From: Pedobacter sandarakinus
GTDB lineage: Bacteria; Bacteroidota; Bacteroidia; Sphingobacteriales; Sphingobacteriaceae
Direction: 5' to 3'
DNA: 64,000 nt
NCBI RefSeq assembly: GCF_026240095.1
Contig: NZ_JAPIVG010000006.1
Location: 159,023-223,022 of the forward strand
The position numbers were made by a program, and so were the translations under genes. Shown piece after piece: positions 34,779-44,217 of the stretch. Within the stretch, counting starts at the first letter, position 1; every line of letters begins with the position of its first letter. The notes beneath the pieces were generated by a model, which saw only the letters and a program-made list of their open reading frames with translations, was not told where the DNA came from and searched no databases.

Positions 34779-37700
34779 ATGTTTAAGAAATTTATAGAAA
34801 GGCCGGTTCTTTCAACAGTTATATCCATCATCATTGTAATACTTGGTGTGTTAGGTTTAGCTACACTACCGGTTTCGCAATATCCAGAAATTGCACCACC
34901 TACGGTTCAGGTTTCTACATCTTACCAGGGTGCAAATGCCGATGTGGTAATGAGTAGCGTAATTGTTCCGCTAGAAGAACAAATAAATGGTGTAGAAGAC
35001 ATGACTTACATGACTTCGAGTGCAAGTAATGATGGTACAGCCACCATTACGGTAAACTTTAAACTTGGCACCAACCCAGATTTAGCTGCCGTTAATGTGC
35101 AAAATAGGGTTGCAAGGGCTACTAGTTTATTACCGGCAGAGGTTACCAGGTCTGGTGTAATTACCGCGAAAAGACAAGCAAGTAATGTTTTAATCTTTGG
35201 CCTTTATAGCGACGATCCATCATACGATCAAAAGTTTTTACAAAATTATGCCAACATTAACATCATCCCCCAAATTAAAAGGATTAATGGCGTGGGTGAT
35301 GCCAGTGCATTTGGTACGCTGGATTATACCATGCGTATCTGGCTGAAGCCTGATGTAATGGCTACTTATGGGTTGATTCCAAGCGATGTAAGCACTGCTC
35401 TTGCAGATCAGAACGTGGAAGCAGCTCCCGGACAATTTGGAGAATTAGGCGATCAGGCCTTTCAGTACACCATCAAATACACGGGAAGATTAAAAGACGA
35501 AGCCCAATTTGGAAATATCATCATCAAAACAGATGAAAATGGCCAAATACTTCGACTTAAAGATGTTGCCAGAATCGAACTTGGTGCTCAAAGCTACGCC
35601 AGTTCTGTAAAGTTTAATGGTAAGCAGGCATTGGGTATTGCAATTAACCAAACTGCAGGTTCGAATGCGAAAGAAGTAATTGAAAATTCAATAAAAACCT
35701 TAGATGAGGCGCAGAAATCGTTTCCAAAAGGTGTGCATTATTCAACGTTAGTAAACGTTAACGATTTCTTAGATGCTTCTATTGAGAAAGTAATTCATAC
35801 GCTTATCGAAGCATTTATATTGGTGTTTCTAGTGGTGTTCATTTTCTTACAAGATTTTAGATCTACGCTAATACCAGCTATTAGCGTTCCCGTTGCTATT
35901 ATAGGTACATTTTTCTTCCTAAGCCTTTTTGGGTTCACCATTAATTTACTTACGCTTTTTGCGCTGGTGCTTGCCATTGGTATTGTGGTTGATGATGCCA
36001 TTGTAGTTGTAGAGGCTGTGCATGCCAAGCTTGATGAAGGCTATACCGATGCAAAGAAAGCTACTGTAGATGCAATGGATGATATTAGTGGCGCCATCAT
36101 TTCGATTACCCTTGTAATGGCGGCAGTATTTATCCCGGTAAGTTTTATCCAGGGATCTTCTGGTGTATTCTATAAACAATTTGGTTTAACACTGGCTATC
36201 TCTATTATTCTATCGGCTATAAATGCACTAACGTTAAGTCCGGCTTTATGCGCCTTATTTCTGAAACCACACCAGGATGATCACAAGAAAAAGAAAAACT
36301 TTCTTCATCGTTTTTATGATGCCTTCAATACTTCCTTTGACGCTGTTACAAACAAATACAAACGTTCTGTTAGCTTTTTATCTCACAAAAAATGGATAGT
36401 GGGTTTAGGGATTGTATTTTTCACGGGGCTATTGGTTTGGACAATGAATACGACACCAAAAGGATTTGTGCCTAACGAAGATTTAGGTACAATCATGTCA
36501 GATATTTCGCTTCCTGCAGGTACATCACAAGAAGAAACCAACATCATTATTACTAAGATAGATAGCGTTGCGCATAGTATTCCAGAAATCAAAAACACTT
36601 TGCGTATTGTAGGCCGAAGCATGATCAGTGGTTCAGGAAGTTCTTATGGTATGGTTATTTCACGTTTATCTCCTTGGGATGAGCGTAAAAGAGATGTTAA
36701 AGCCATTATTGCTGATTTATTTGCGAAGACAGCCGGTATTAAAGGTGCCAAGATTATTTTCTTTGCGCCACCAACAATTCAGGGATTTGGTACCAGTGGC
36801 GGTTTCGAATTTCAGTTGCAAGATAAGACTGGTGGAGACATCAAAAAATTTAACGACGTGGGTAATGGATTTTTAGCTGAATTAAGTAAAAGGCCGGAAA
36901 TCCAGTACGCCTCTACCTCTTTTAACCCGAACTTTCCTCAATATCAAATAGATGTAAATGTTGCCAAAGTAAAACAGGCAGGTTTAAATGTTGCCGATGT
37001 TTTAGGTGTAATGCAAGGCTACTATGGTGGTGTGTATGCATCAAACTTCAATAAATTTGGTAAACAGTTTAGGGTAATGTACCAGGCAGATGCACAATAT
37101 CGTGCTAACGAACAAACTTTAACCCGAATCTTTGTCCGCAATAATAAGGGTGAAATGGCACCAGTTTCCGAATTTATTACTTTGAGTAAAGTGTATGGCC
37201 CGCAGGCTATATCTCGTTTCAATCTCTTTACTTCTATCTCAATAACCGGGAATCCAAATGCTGGATACAGTTCTGGAGATGCCCTTAAAGCTGTGCAGGA
37301 AGTTGCTGCCAAAAGTTTGCCTGCCGGATATGGTTACGAATTTTCAGGTTTATCTCGTGAAGAAATGAGCAGCGGAAGTCAAACCATTTTCATCTTTCTA
37401 TTGTGTGTTATATTTGTTTACTTCCTACTTGCCGCACAATATGAAAGCTATATTCTTCCGCTAGCGGTACTCCTTTCGTTACCTGTAGGTTTAGCAGGTG
37501 TATTTGTTTTCGATAAAATATTTGGCGTAGACAATAACATCTATACGCAAATCACCTTAATTATGTTAGTGGGCTTATTGGCAAAAAATGCAATTTTGAT
37601 TGTAGAATATGCTGTAGATCGGCGAAGGAAGGGTATGAGCATTGTTAACGCAGCTATAGATGGTGCTACAGCACGTTTGAGGCCAATTCTGATGACATCA

Positions 37701-37958
37701 TTTGCATTCATCCTGGGCTTGTTGCCATTGATGCTTTCATCTGGAGTAGGTGCTTCCGGTAATAAGTCGATTGGTACAGGGGCAGTAGGCGGCATGCTTA
37801 TCGGTACGATATTCGGCCTGTTTGTGATCCCCGCATTGTTTATCGTTTTCCAAAGTTTGCAGGAAAGGGTAAGCAACAAATCGCCATTTGATGAGGGAAT
37901 TGATCACGAGCAAACGCCAGAAGAATACGAGCTTGCTACGGCTAAGCAAAAACATTAA
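34779..37958 (+). CDS. RND efflux pump inner-membrane subunit (AcrB/MexB-like, HAE1)
   Basis: 1059 aa, usual length. Twelve helices in two repeats with large periplasmic loops. N-terminus FIERPVLSTVISIIIVILG; the proton-relay Asp pair is in AIGIVVDDAIVVVEAV and the relay Lys in GLLAKNAILIVEYA. LPVSQYPEIAPPTVQVSTSY is the typical start of the first porter loop. It exports hydrophobic drugs or metabolites by proton antiport; specificity is not readable from sequence. Confidence 0.95.
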   Translation: MFKKFIERPVLSTVISIIIVILGVLGLATLPVSQYPEIAPPTVQVSTSYQGANADVVMSSVIVPLEEQINGVEDMTYMTSSASNDGTATITVNFKLGTNPDLAAVNVQNRVARATSLLPAEVTRSGVITAKRQASNVLIFGLYSDDPSYDQKFLQNYANINIIPQIKRINGVGDASAFGTLDYTMRIWLKPDVMATYGLIPSDVSTALADQNVEAAPGQFGELGDQAFQYTIKYTGRLKDEAQFGNIIIKTDENGQILRLKDVARIELGAQSYASSVKFNGKQALGIAINQTAGSNAKEVIENSIKTLDEAQKSFPKGVHYSTLVNVNDFLDASIEKVIHTLIEAFILVFLVVFIFLQDFRSTLIPAISVPVAIIGTFFFLSLFGFTINLLTLFALVLAIGIVVDDAIVVVEAVHAKLDEGYTDAKKATVDAMDDISGAIISITLVMAAVFIPVSFIQGSSGVFYKQFGLTLAISIILSAINALTLSPALCALFLKPHQDDHKKKKNFLHRFYDAFNTSFDAVTNKYKRSVSFLSHKKWIVGLGIVFFTGLLVWTMNTTPKGFVPNEDLGTIMSDISLPAGTSQEETNIIITKIDSVAHSIPEIKNTLRIVGRSMISGSGSSYGMVISRLSPWDERKRDVKAIIADLFAKTAGIKGAKIIFFAPPTIQGFGTSGGFEFQLQDKTGGDIKKFNDVGNGFLAELSKRPEIQYASTSFNPNFPQYQIDVNVAKVKQAGLNVADVLGVMQGYYGGVYASNFNKFGKQFRVMYQADAQYRANEQTLTRIFVRNNKGEMAPVSEFITLSKVYGPQAISRFNLFTSISITGNPNAGYSSGDALKAVQEVAAKSLPAGYGYEFSGLSREEMSSGSQTIFIFLLCVIFVYFLLAAQYESYILPLAVLLSLPVGLAGVFVFDKIFGVDNNIYTQITLIMLVGLLAKNAILIVEYAVDRRRKGMSIVNAAIDGATARLRPILMTSFAFILGLLPLMLSSGVGASGNKSIGTGAVGGMLIGTIFGLFVIPALFIVFQSLQERVSNKSPFDEGIDHEQTPEEYELATAKQKH

Positions 37959-37970
37959 TTTAAAAGAAAA

Positions 37971-39371
37971 ATGAATTTCAAATATAAATATTCGGTTTTA
38001 ATTGGCTTAGGCATTTTAACGCTGAGCGCATGCGTAACTAAAAAATATGAGCGCCCTGAGGTAAATAGCCAAGATTTATACCGTGACCAAAACACTACGG
38101 ATACGGCAACAATGGCTAACCTGCCATGGAAAAGCCTTTTTTCTGATACAACGCTGCAATCTTTAATTCAGAAAGGTATTAATCAAAATCTCGATTTAAA
38201 GCAGGCTATTGAGCGCATAAAAATTTCTGAAGCCACATTGCAGCAGAGCAGGGCGGCCTTTTTACCTAGTTTGCAGGCAGACGTGTCTGTTACAGATGCC
38301 AAGCAGTCTGCTGCGGCGTTAAACTTTCCTGCCGGGATCAATATCAATCTGGAAACACAAACTTACCGTGCGCAACTTAGTACGGCCTGGGAGGCTGATA
38401 TATGGGGTAAATTAGGAAGCGCAAAGCGGTCTGCATTGGCTACCCTTTTACAAAGTGATGCAGCGAGGCGTGCAGTACAAACTCAACTAATTGCTAGCAT
38501 TGCAAATAGCTATTATACCCTTCTGGCTTTAGACAAGCAATTAGCCATCACCGAAGAAACCATTAACATCCGTACTAAAGATGTGGAAACAATGAGGGCC
38601 TTAAAAGAGGGTGCTATTGTAAATGGCGCTGCAGTGGTGCAAAGTGAGGCAAATTTATATGCTGCACAGGTAACACTTCCAGATTTAAAGCAAAGTATAA
38701 AAGAAGCAGAAAATGCATTAAGCGTACTGGTTGCGAGTGCACCGAACGCGATTGACCGAACAACGCTCGATCAACAAATCCCTTACGCTAATTTGCAAAC
38801 CGGAATTTCTGCACAGCTTTTACAAAACAGGCCTGATGTGATTGCAGCAGAATTTGGTTTCAGGGCGGCCTTTGAAAACACCAATGTAGCTAGAACATAT
38901 TTCTATCCTGCACTAACCCTAACTGCATCTGGTGGTTTAAATACACTACAAATTCAAAACTTTTTTGATAACTCCATTTTTTACAACCTGGTTGGTGGGT
39001 TAACGCAGCCTATATTTGCAAAAGGTGCGAACAGAGCAAGGCTAAAAACAGCTCAGGCGAATCAGCAAATTGCCTTTTATGATTTTCAGCAGGCACTCTT
39101 AACCGGTGGTCAGGAAGTGTCGAATGCGCTTTACGCTTATCAAACAGCGGCAGAAAAGGAAGAAACCAGGGCAAAACAAATTGCATCTTTAACCAAAGCG
39201 GTAGATTATACTAAAGAACTTTTAAGATACAGTTCTGCAACAAACTATACTGATGTGTTAACTTCCGAGCAAAGCTTATTAACAGCACAATTGAACGGAA
39301 TTAACGATAGACTGCAAAAACTTCAGTCGGTGGTTAACCTCTATCGTGCCTTAGGTGGCGGGTGGAAATAA
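37971..39371 (+). CDS. TolC/OprM-type outer-membrane efflux lipoprotein
   Basis: 466 aa. Lipobox LTLSACVTKKY. NodT-family features: LPWKSLFSDTTLQSLIQKGI, STAWEADIWGKLGSAKRSA, LLQNRPDVIAAEFGFRAAFE, TQPIFAKGANRARL and a final LYRALGGGWK. Long helices and short strands form the channel tunnel. It is 12 nt after the pump gene and completes the tripartite operon. Confidence 0.94.
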   Translation: MNFKYKYSVLIGLGILTLSACVTKKYERPEVNSQDLYRDQNTTDTATMANLPWKSLFSDTTLQSLIQKGINQNLDLKQAIERIKISEATLQQSRAAFLPSLQADVSVTDAKQSAAALNFPAGININLETQTYRAQLSTAWEADIWGKLGSAKRSALATLLQSDAARRAVQTQLIASIANSYYTLLALDKQLAITEETINIRTKDVETMRALKEGAIVNGAAVVQSEANLYAAQVTLPDLKQSIKEAENALSVLVASAPNAIDRTTLDQQIPYANLQTGISAQLLQNRPDVIAAEFGFRAAFENTNVARTYFYPALTLTASGGLNTLQIQNFFDNSIFYNLVGGLTQPIFAKGANRARLKTAQANQQIAFYDFQQALLTGGQEVSNALYAYQTAAEKEETRAKQIASLTKAVDYTKELLRYSSATNYTDVLTSEQSLLTAQLNGINDRLQKLQSVVNLYRALGGGWK

Positions 39372-39390
39372 TCTAGTTTAACTCAAATTA

Positions 39391-39426
39391 AAAAGAGGCA
39401 GCAGAAAATATTCTGTTGCCTCTTTT
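39391..39426. terminator. bidirectional terminator between the RND operon and nadD
   Basis: AAAAGAGGCAGCAGAA (39391-39406) pairs with TTCTGTTGCCTCTTTT (39411-39426), one wobble, 4-nt loop, with A and T ends usable in both directions. Confidence 0.9.
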
Positions 39427-39427
39427 G

Positions 39428-40000
39428 TTATCTATACATATTCTTGCCATCTATAAAATCTATCACTTTATCTGGTAGAAAGAACTGTACATTTTTCTTT
39501 TCCTTTATTGCTTTACGTATAAATGTTGATGAGATTTCCATCAAGGGTGTATTGGTAAAAGTTATCGAAGGATGGTTTTCCCACTCAGATACATCCGATC
39601 CGGGGCGTGGATAAACGTATATTTCATAATTTTTAAGCAGGACTTCATAATTCTTCCAGCGTTTAAACGAAACTAAGTTGTCAGCTCCCATTATCAGCAC
39701 AAAATCTTTCTCAGGATATTTTTCATGCAGATAAGCCAAGGTATCAATGGTATAGGATGGTTGAGGCAATGAGAATTCGATATCGCTTACGCGGATGTGT
39801 TCAACGTTTTCAGTAGCCAGTTTTGCCATCTCTAACCTATCGTACATATTAGTTAAACCGCTTTTATCTTTCAGCGGATTATGCGGAGATACTACAAGCC
39901 ATACCTCGTCTAAAGCAGTATGGTTGGCCATATAATTAGCAATAATTAAATGCCCGGTATGTATGGGGTTATAAGAGCCGAAGAAAAGACCTATTTTCAT
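39428..40000 (-). CDS. nadD: nicotinate-nucleotide adenylyltransferase
   Basis: 190 aa. Nucleotidyltransferase with GLFFGSYNPIHTGHLIIAN (HxGH motif) and the C-terminal ISSTFIRKAI (SxTxxR). It makes deamido-NAD from NaMN and ATP. Third gene of yicC-gmk-nadD; 17 nt after gmk. Confidence 0.95.
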   Translation of the reverse strand: MKIGLFFGSYNPIHTGHLIIANYMANHTALDEVWLVVSPHNPLKDKSGLTNMYDRLEMAKLATENVEHIRVSDIEFSLPQPSYTIDTLAYLHEKYPEKDFVLIMGADNLVSFKRWKNYEVLLKNYEIYVYPRPGSDVSEWENHPSITFTNTPLMEISSTFIRKAIKEKKNVQFFLPDKVIDFIDGKNMYR

Positions 40001-40017
40001 CAGTTGTTGAATGAAAT

Positions 40018-40587
40018 TTACTTACTCAGGAAATCATTAACCAATTGCTCTGCCTCTGCACATGCTGTTTCTAGGTCGAAGTTCTTTAAAATCACATCAA
40101 ACTTATCTGCGTAAAGTAATTCCTTTTCTGCCTTTACAAAACGTTCCTGTAATTTCTCCTGGCTATCTGTGCCCCTACCACTCAAACGTTCTTTTAAAAC
40201 TTCAAGCGACGGCGGCTGTACAAAAATTGCTAAAGCATCTTTCTCGTATTTTCGCTTTAATCTAATCCCACCTTCTACATCAATATCGAAAATAACATGT
40301 TTATCGTCATTCCAAATTCGCTCGATTTCAGACCTCAGCGTACCGTAAAAGGTACCGTTGTATACCTCTTCAAATTCAACAAATTCCTGGCGTGCAACTT
40401 TATGTAAAAACTCCTCTTTCGAAATAAAATAGTAGTCGTTCTCATGGGTTTCAGCTCCTCTTAACTCTCTTGTTGTGGCAGAGATTGAAAAGCTCAACTG
40501 CGGAAACTTTTTTAACAAATGGTGTACGATGGTGGTTTTACCCGCCCCCGATGGAGCTGAAAATATAATTAGTTTACCTTGTTTCAT
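40018..40587 (-). CDS. gmk: guanylate kinase
   Basis: 189 aa from ATG 40587 (MKQGKLIIFSAPSGAGKTT). A longer frame opens with TTG at 40620 but runs through a repeat, and is rejected. P-loop SAPSGAGKTT, ATTRELRGAETHENDYYF (GMP-binding) and FVEFEEVYNGTFYGT match. It phosphorylates GMP to GDP. Confidence 0.95.
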   Translation of the reverse strand: MKQGKLIIFSAPSGAGKTTIVHHLLKKFPQLSFSISATTRELRGAETHENDYYFISKEEFLHKVARQEFVEFEEVYNGTFYGTLRSEIERIWNDDKHVIFDIDVEGGIRLKRKYEKDALAIFVQPPSLEVLKERLSGRGTDSQEKLQERFVKAEKELLYADKFDVILKNFDLETACAEAEQLVNDFLSK

Positions 40588-40592
40588 GTTGC

Positions 40593-40613
40593 AAGCTGAA
40601 AGCTGAAAGCTGA
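40593..40613. repeat. three heptamer repeats (AAGCTGA) upstream of gmk
   Basis: AAGCTGA occurs three times in tandem in the short gap between yicC and gmk, immediately before the gmk start. No function is apparent. It could be a small dispersed-repeat fragment. Confidence 0.6.
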
Positions 40614-40654
40614 AGACCAAAGTTGTTTTTCGATTTAGTCTTTAGCTTTTTGGC

Positions 40655-41530
40655 TTATAATACGTTTAACAATTGTTCTTTAATTTTTTCTAATTCTTCT
40701 TTCATTCCAACCACAAACTGTTGCATTTGTGCATCGTTGGCTTTGGCTCCCATCGTATTTATCTCCCGGCCTATTTCTTGCGAAATGAAGCCAAGTTTTT
40801 TACCATTTGCTTCTTTGCTATTTAAGGTTTGTAAGAAATAGTCACAGTGACTTTTTAATCGTGTTTTTTCTTCGGTAATGTCTATTTTATCGATATAGTA
40901 AATTAACTCTTGCTCGAAACGATTCTGATCGATATTGACCTTACCCACGGCATCGTCTAAAAATTGAGCAAATTTATCGCGAATAGCAGTGATTCGTTTT
41001 GGCTCTAGAACTTCTACCGATTTGAAATAACTTAATATATTGGTAATTCTCAATTCTAAATCAGCTTTTAACACTGATCCCTCATCAATTCTGAATTTAT
41101 TGAAATTGGAAACCGCTTCGGTAAAAACTTTAAATAAATGATTCCACTCGTCTTCACTTACACTTTCTTCTTTATAGCTGATTACATCTGGAAAGGTTAA
41201 CGCAGTTTGCAATAAATTGCTACTTTGCGCATTCAAATCGCTATTTACGGCAACTAATTGATTGTAATAATGCGCTAGTAATGCTGTGTTAATTGTAGCG
41301 CCCGTAACTTCACCATTAGACCGTTCTACATTGATACTTAAGCTTACTTTGCCGCGTTCTATATCCTTGCTACAGATATTGCGTAAGATTAACTCTTTAT
41401 CCGAAAATGATTTTGGATATTTTAAGTTCAGTTCTAAAAACTTACTGTTAAGCGACTTGATTTCGACACTATATTTCGCATTCGCATAATCGGCTGTTGC
41501 AAGGCCGTATCCTGTCATGGATTTTATCAT
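40655..41530 (-). CDS. YicC-family endoribonuclease
   Basis: 291 aa. The first ATG (41530) gives the family N-terminus MIKSMTGYG; the two codons before it start with TTG and are not needed. YicC_N domain (about 1-155) and the C-terminal DUF1732 region with LKSHCDYFLQTLNSKEANGK, KLGFISQEIGREINTMGAKA. YicC of E. coli is reported to be an RNase. Position before gmk is a conserved order. Confidence 0.9.
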   Translation of the reverse strand: MIKSMTGYGLATADYANAKYSVEIKSLNSKFLELNLKYPKSFSDKELILRNICSKDIERGKVSLSINVERSNGEVTGATINTALLAHYYNQLVAVNSDLNAQSSNLLQTALTFPDVISYKEESVSEDEWNHLFKVFTEAVSNFNKFRIDEGSVLKADLELRITNILSYFKSVEVLEPKRITAIRDKFAQFLDDAVGKVNIDQNRFEQELIYYIDKIDITEEKTRLKSHCDYFLQTLNSKEANGKKLGFISQEIGREINTMGAKANDAQMQQFVVGMKEELEKIKEQLLNVL

Positions 41531-41592
41531 GCGCAAAGATAGAAAAATTAGTTAAGAACTAACGGCCAAGTAAGGTTGTTTGAGTAGGCCGT

Positions 41593-42324
41593 TTACTTTT
41601 TCAGTTGTTGCAAAATTTCGTGATACACCTGATCTTTAAGTGCTGGTAAATCGTCTAAAGTAAGCCCATTAACAGAAATAGGCTTACTGAAAATCATTTT
41701 TACCTTACCTGGCTTAAGTGCAAATGGATTACCTTGAGGCAAGTGAGCTTTACTATTTAAGATAGCAAACGGTATTAATGGCGTTTGAGTTTCAATGGCC
41801 AACCTAAATGCGCCATCGAAAAAAGGCCTTAAAGTTTCGCTTGTCTTATTTATTGTTCCTTCTGGAAACAGGAGAATAGACTGGCCGTTAACTAAGTTTT
41901 CCCGAAGAACCGCAAGTGATTGATCTCTACTTTCGCGACTGCTGCGATCGATAACGACAACCATCCGTTTGTAAATCCAACCAAAAATTGGAACCTTTAA
42001 CATCTCAATTTTTCCTAACGGACTAAAAGGTTGAGGGATACATACCACAATGGCAATGGCATCTAAATAAGAACTGTGGTTACCAACATAGATATATGAT
42101 TTAGAAGTGTCTATATCTTTTCCAGAGCTAGATACAAACCATAGAAAAGTTAAAAAACTAAAAGACCAAGCCCAGATTTTCAAGAATAGGAAGGAGATTT
42201 GCCTCGCTGGTTTTGCCCTGAAACTTGCCATAGCAATTAGAATAAACGGACAAACCATGACCATTAAAACAATGAATACAATTGCAGAATATAATAAATA
42301 AAAAAACCCAACAAACTTTAGCAT
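41593..42324 (-). CDS. plsC: 1-acyl-sn-glycerol-3-phosphate acyltransferase
   Basis: 243 aa membrane-bound enzyme that makes phosphatidic acid. One N-terminal helix, then the acyltransferase motifs GNHSSYLDAI (catalytic His-x4-Asp, residue about 82) and LFPEGTINK. The family also includes ornithine-lipid enzymes, so the exact acceptor is likely but not proved. Confidence 0.88.
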   Translation of the reverse strand: MLKFVGFFYLLYSAIVFIVLMVMVCPFILIAMASFRAKPARQISFLFLKIWAWSFSFLTFLWFVSSSGKDIDTSKSYIYVGNHSSYLDAIAIVVCIPQPFSPLGKIEMLKVPIFGWIYKRMVVVIDRSSRESRDQSLAVLRENLVNGQSILLFPEGTINKTSETLRPFFDGAFRLAIETQTPLIPFAILNSKAHLPQGNPFALKPGKVKMIFSKPISVNGLTLDDLPALKDQVYHEILQQLKK

Positions 42325-42393
42325 ACGTATTAACGTTCTTTTAACAATTTACTTTGGCAACATTTGTTAATTTTACAAAATATCTATTGCAAG

Positions 42394-43107
42394 ATGAACT
42401 TTCGGAAATTCTTTTTTTTAACTATTCTTTATCTCATTGGAAATTCAATTTCTGGCAAGGCGCAAGACTTCATTTTGAAAGGGGTAGTATTTGAAAAAGG
42501 AAGTAACATTAGAATAGCGCTGGCAGAAATAACAAATCAACGTACTAGGCTGGGTGTTGGCAGCAACGATCTGGGGTTTTTCCAGATTAAAGCCCGGGTT
42601 GGCGATACGCTTCTGATAACGAAACGAAGTTTAAACGACCAAAGGATTGTAATTAAAGGTACCCAGGATGTATTAATCTATCTTATACGCAGCAGCACTT
42701 TGCTTGATGATGTAACAATTGTAGGAAACACAAAAAAACAAGACCTGGCAGATATACAAAGAGAGTTTAGGAATAAAGGTGTGTATAAAGGTGGCAAAAC
42801 ACCTTTCCTATCCATCTTTTCTAATCCCTTAAATGCGCTTTACAATCTATTTGGGAAAGATCCTAAGAATGCCCGAAGATTTGGTCGTTACGCTGATAAC
42901 GAGATTAAGCAGTCGCAAATAGACGTTTATTTTAACCAGACAATCATAAAAAACAATACTGAATTAAGAGGTGATACCTTGGAACGGTACATGTTAAACT
43001 ACCGGCCAGAATTTGATAAAGCGCAATATTGGAATAGCTATGATTACATTAAATACATAAAGGAGTCATCTAAAAAATTTACCGACACACTTGGTAAAGG
43101 CAAATAG
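42394..43107 (+). CDS. secreted carboxypeptidase-regulatory-like domain protein
   Basis: 237 aa from ATG 42394; the frame opens with TTG at 42364 but the ATG gives a normal signal peptide (FFFLTILYLIGNSISGKAQ). Residues about 25-105 resemble a CarboxypepD_reg beta-sandwich (FILKGVVFEKGSNIRIALAE, LGFFQIKARVGDTLLI). The rest is polar with no motif I recognise. Such proteins are common single-domain exports in Bacteroidota. Confidence 0.75.
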   Translation: MNFRKFFFLTILYLIGNSISGKAQDFILKGVVFEKGSNIRIALAEITNQRTRLGVGSNDLGFFQIKARVGDTLLITKRSLNDQRIVIKGTQDVLIYLIRSSTLLDDVTIVGNTKKQDLADIQREFRNKGVYKGGKTPFLSIFSNPLNALYNLFGKDPKNARRFGRYADNEIKQSQIDVYFNQTIIKNNTELRGDTLERYMLNYRPEFDKAQYWNSYDYIKYIKESSKKFTDTLGKGK

Positions 43108-43396
43108 AGGTATATAAACCCGCTCTTTTACTGGAGTTTAAACAAGATTCGGCACCAACAATAACCAATGGGAATAGAGTCAACTAGTAACATGCTTGCT
43201 TCTAAGAAAGAGATTTTTAAAGATAAACATTTGGTTTAGCCATTTGGAATGAAGCTTTATTTTATCAAATCTACAGAATCGAAAAATCTTATTTTTTACT
43301 AGGGGATGAAACAAAGGCTCTGTACTAGATTCAGTACTCTGTATCCTAATAGCTAATGGAGGAGTGAATTAATCACTTAGAAAACTGGAAACCAAT
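43108..43396. other. intergenic region downstream of rnc
   Basis: 289 bp between convergent genes. AT-rich; I find no reading frame, and no clear terminator with a T-tract. Confidence 0.4.
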
Positions 43397-44125
43397 CTAA
43401 ATGCTAAGCGCTTCGCAAGCTTTTTCTGCTGCTAACTTCTCTGCATTTTTTTTATTATAATCTCTGCCAGTTCCACATTTCTCCCCGTCTACAATGGCAC
43501 TTATGGTAAAAAGCTTTGCGCTTTCACCCTCACCATTCTCTACCAGCTCAAACATTACATCTTTGCCATGTCTTTGGCACCACTCAATTAACTTACTTTT
43601 AAAATTGGTTTCTGTAAGTTCAAGCGTGTGAATATCGATATGTGGTTTAACAATTCTACGCAGCAAAAATTCTTTGGTAAAATTATATCCCTTATCCATA
43701 TAAATGGCGCCCACAATGGCCTCAAATGCATCACCTAACATGGAGTTATGTTTGGTTTGAATGCTTACCGAACGCTGATCGAACTGAATGAGTTTATCAA
43801 AGCCGATTTTTTTTGCAAGTTGGTTTAGGTTAGCCCGATTTACAATTTTAGAGCGCATTTCGGTTAAAAAACCTTCTTCCTTGTATGGATAGTGCTTAAA
43901 AAGCAGTTCGGCAATTACCGATCCAAGTACGGCATCACCCAGAAATTCCAAGCGCTCATTGCTACTTCTGCTCCCATTCTTTAATACCTTTGCCACAGAG
44001 CGGTGCCTGAACGCCATTTTATAGAGCGTTACATTACCTGGTACGAAGCCTAAAATATTCCTCAGCTTTTTTACAAACTCCTTTTCAGGAGAGATGTAAA
44101 GTTTATATAATTTTAATATCGGCAT
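43397..44125 (-). CDS. rnc: ribonuclease III
   Basis: 242 aa. RNase III signature NERLEFLGDAVLGSVIAELL (residues about 57-76) with acidic metal ligands, second-site DAFEAIVGAIYMDKG, and a C-terminal double-stranded RNA-binding domain (FKSKLIEWCQRHGKDVMFEL to NAEKLAAEKACEAL). It processes rRNA and other structured RNA. Last in acpP-fabF-rnc. Confidence 0.96.
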   Translation of the reverse strand: MPILKLYKLYISPEKEFVKKLRNILGFVPGNVTLYKMAFRHRSVAKVLKNGSRSSNERLEFLGDAVLGSVIAELLFKHYPYKEEGFLTEMRSKIVNRANLNQLAKKIGFDKLIQFDQRSVSIQTKHNSMLGDAFEAIVGAIYMDKGYNFTKEFLLRRIVKPHIDIHTLELTETNFKSKLIEWCQRHGKDVMFELVENGEGESAKLFTISAIVDGEKCGTGRDYNKKNAEKLAAEKACEALSI

Positions 44126-44217
44126 TAAATAAATAACACAATTAACGGCTAATTAGCATATTTAACTAAGTTATCTATTTTTAATTAGCATGCAAAATTA
44201 TATAGCTGGCAGATGAA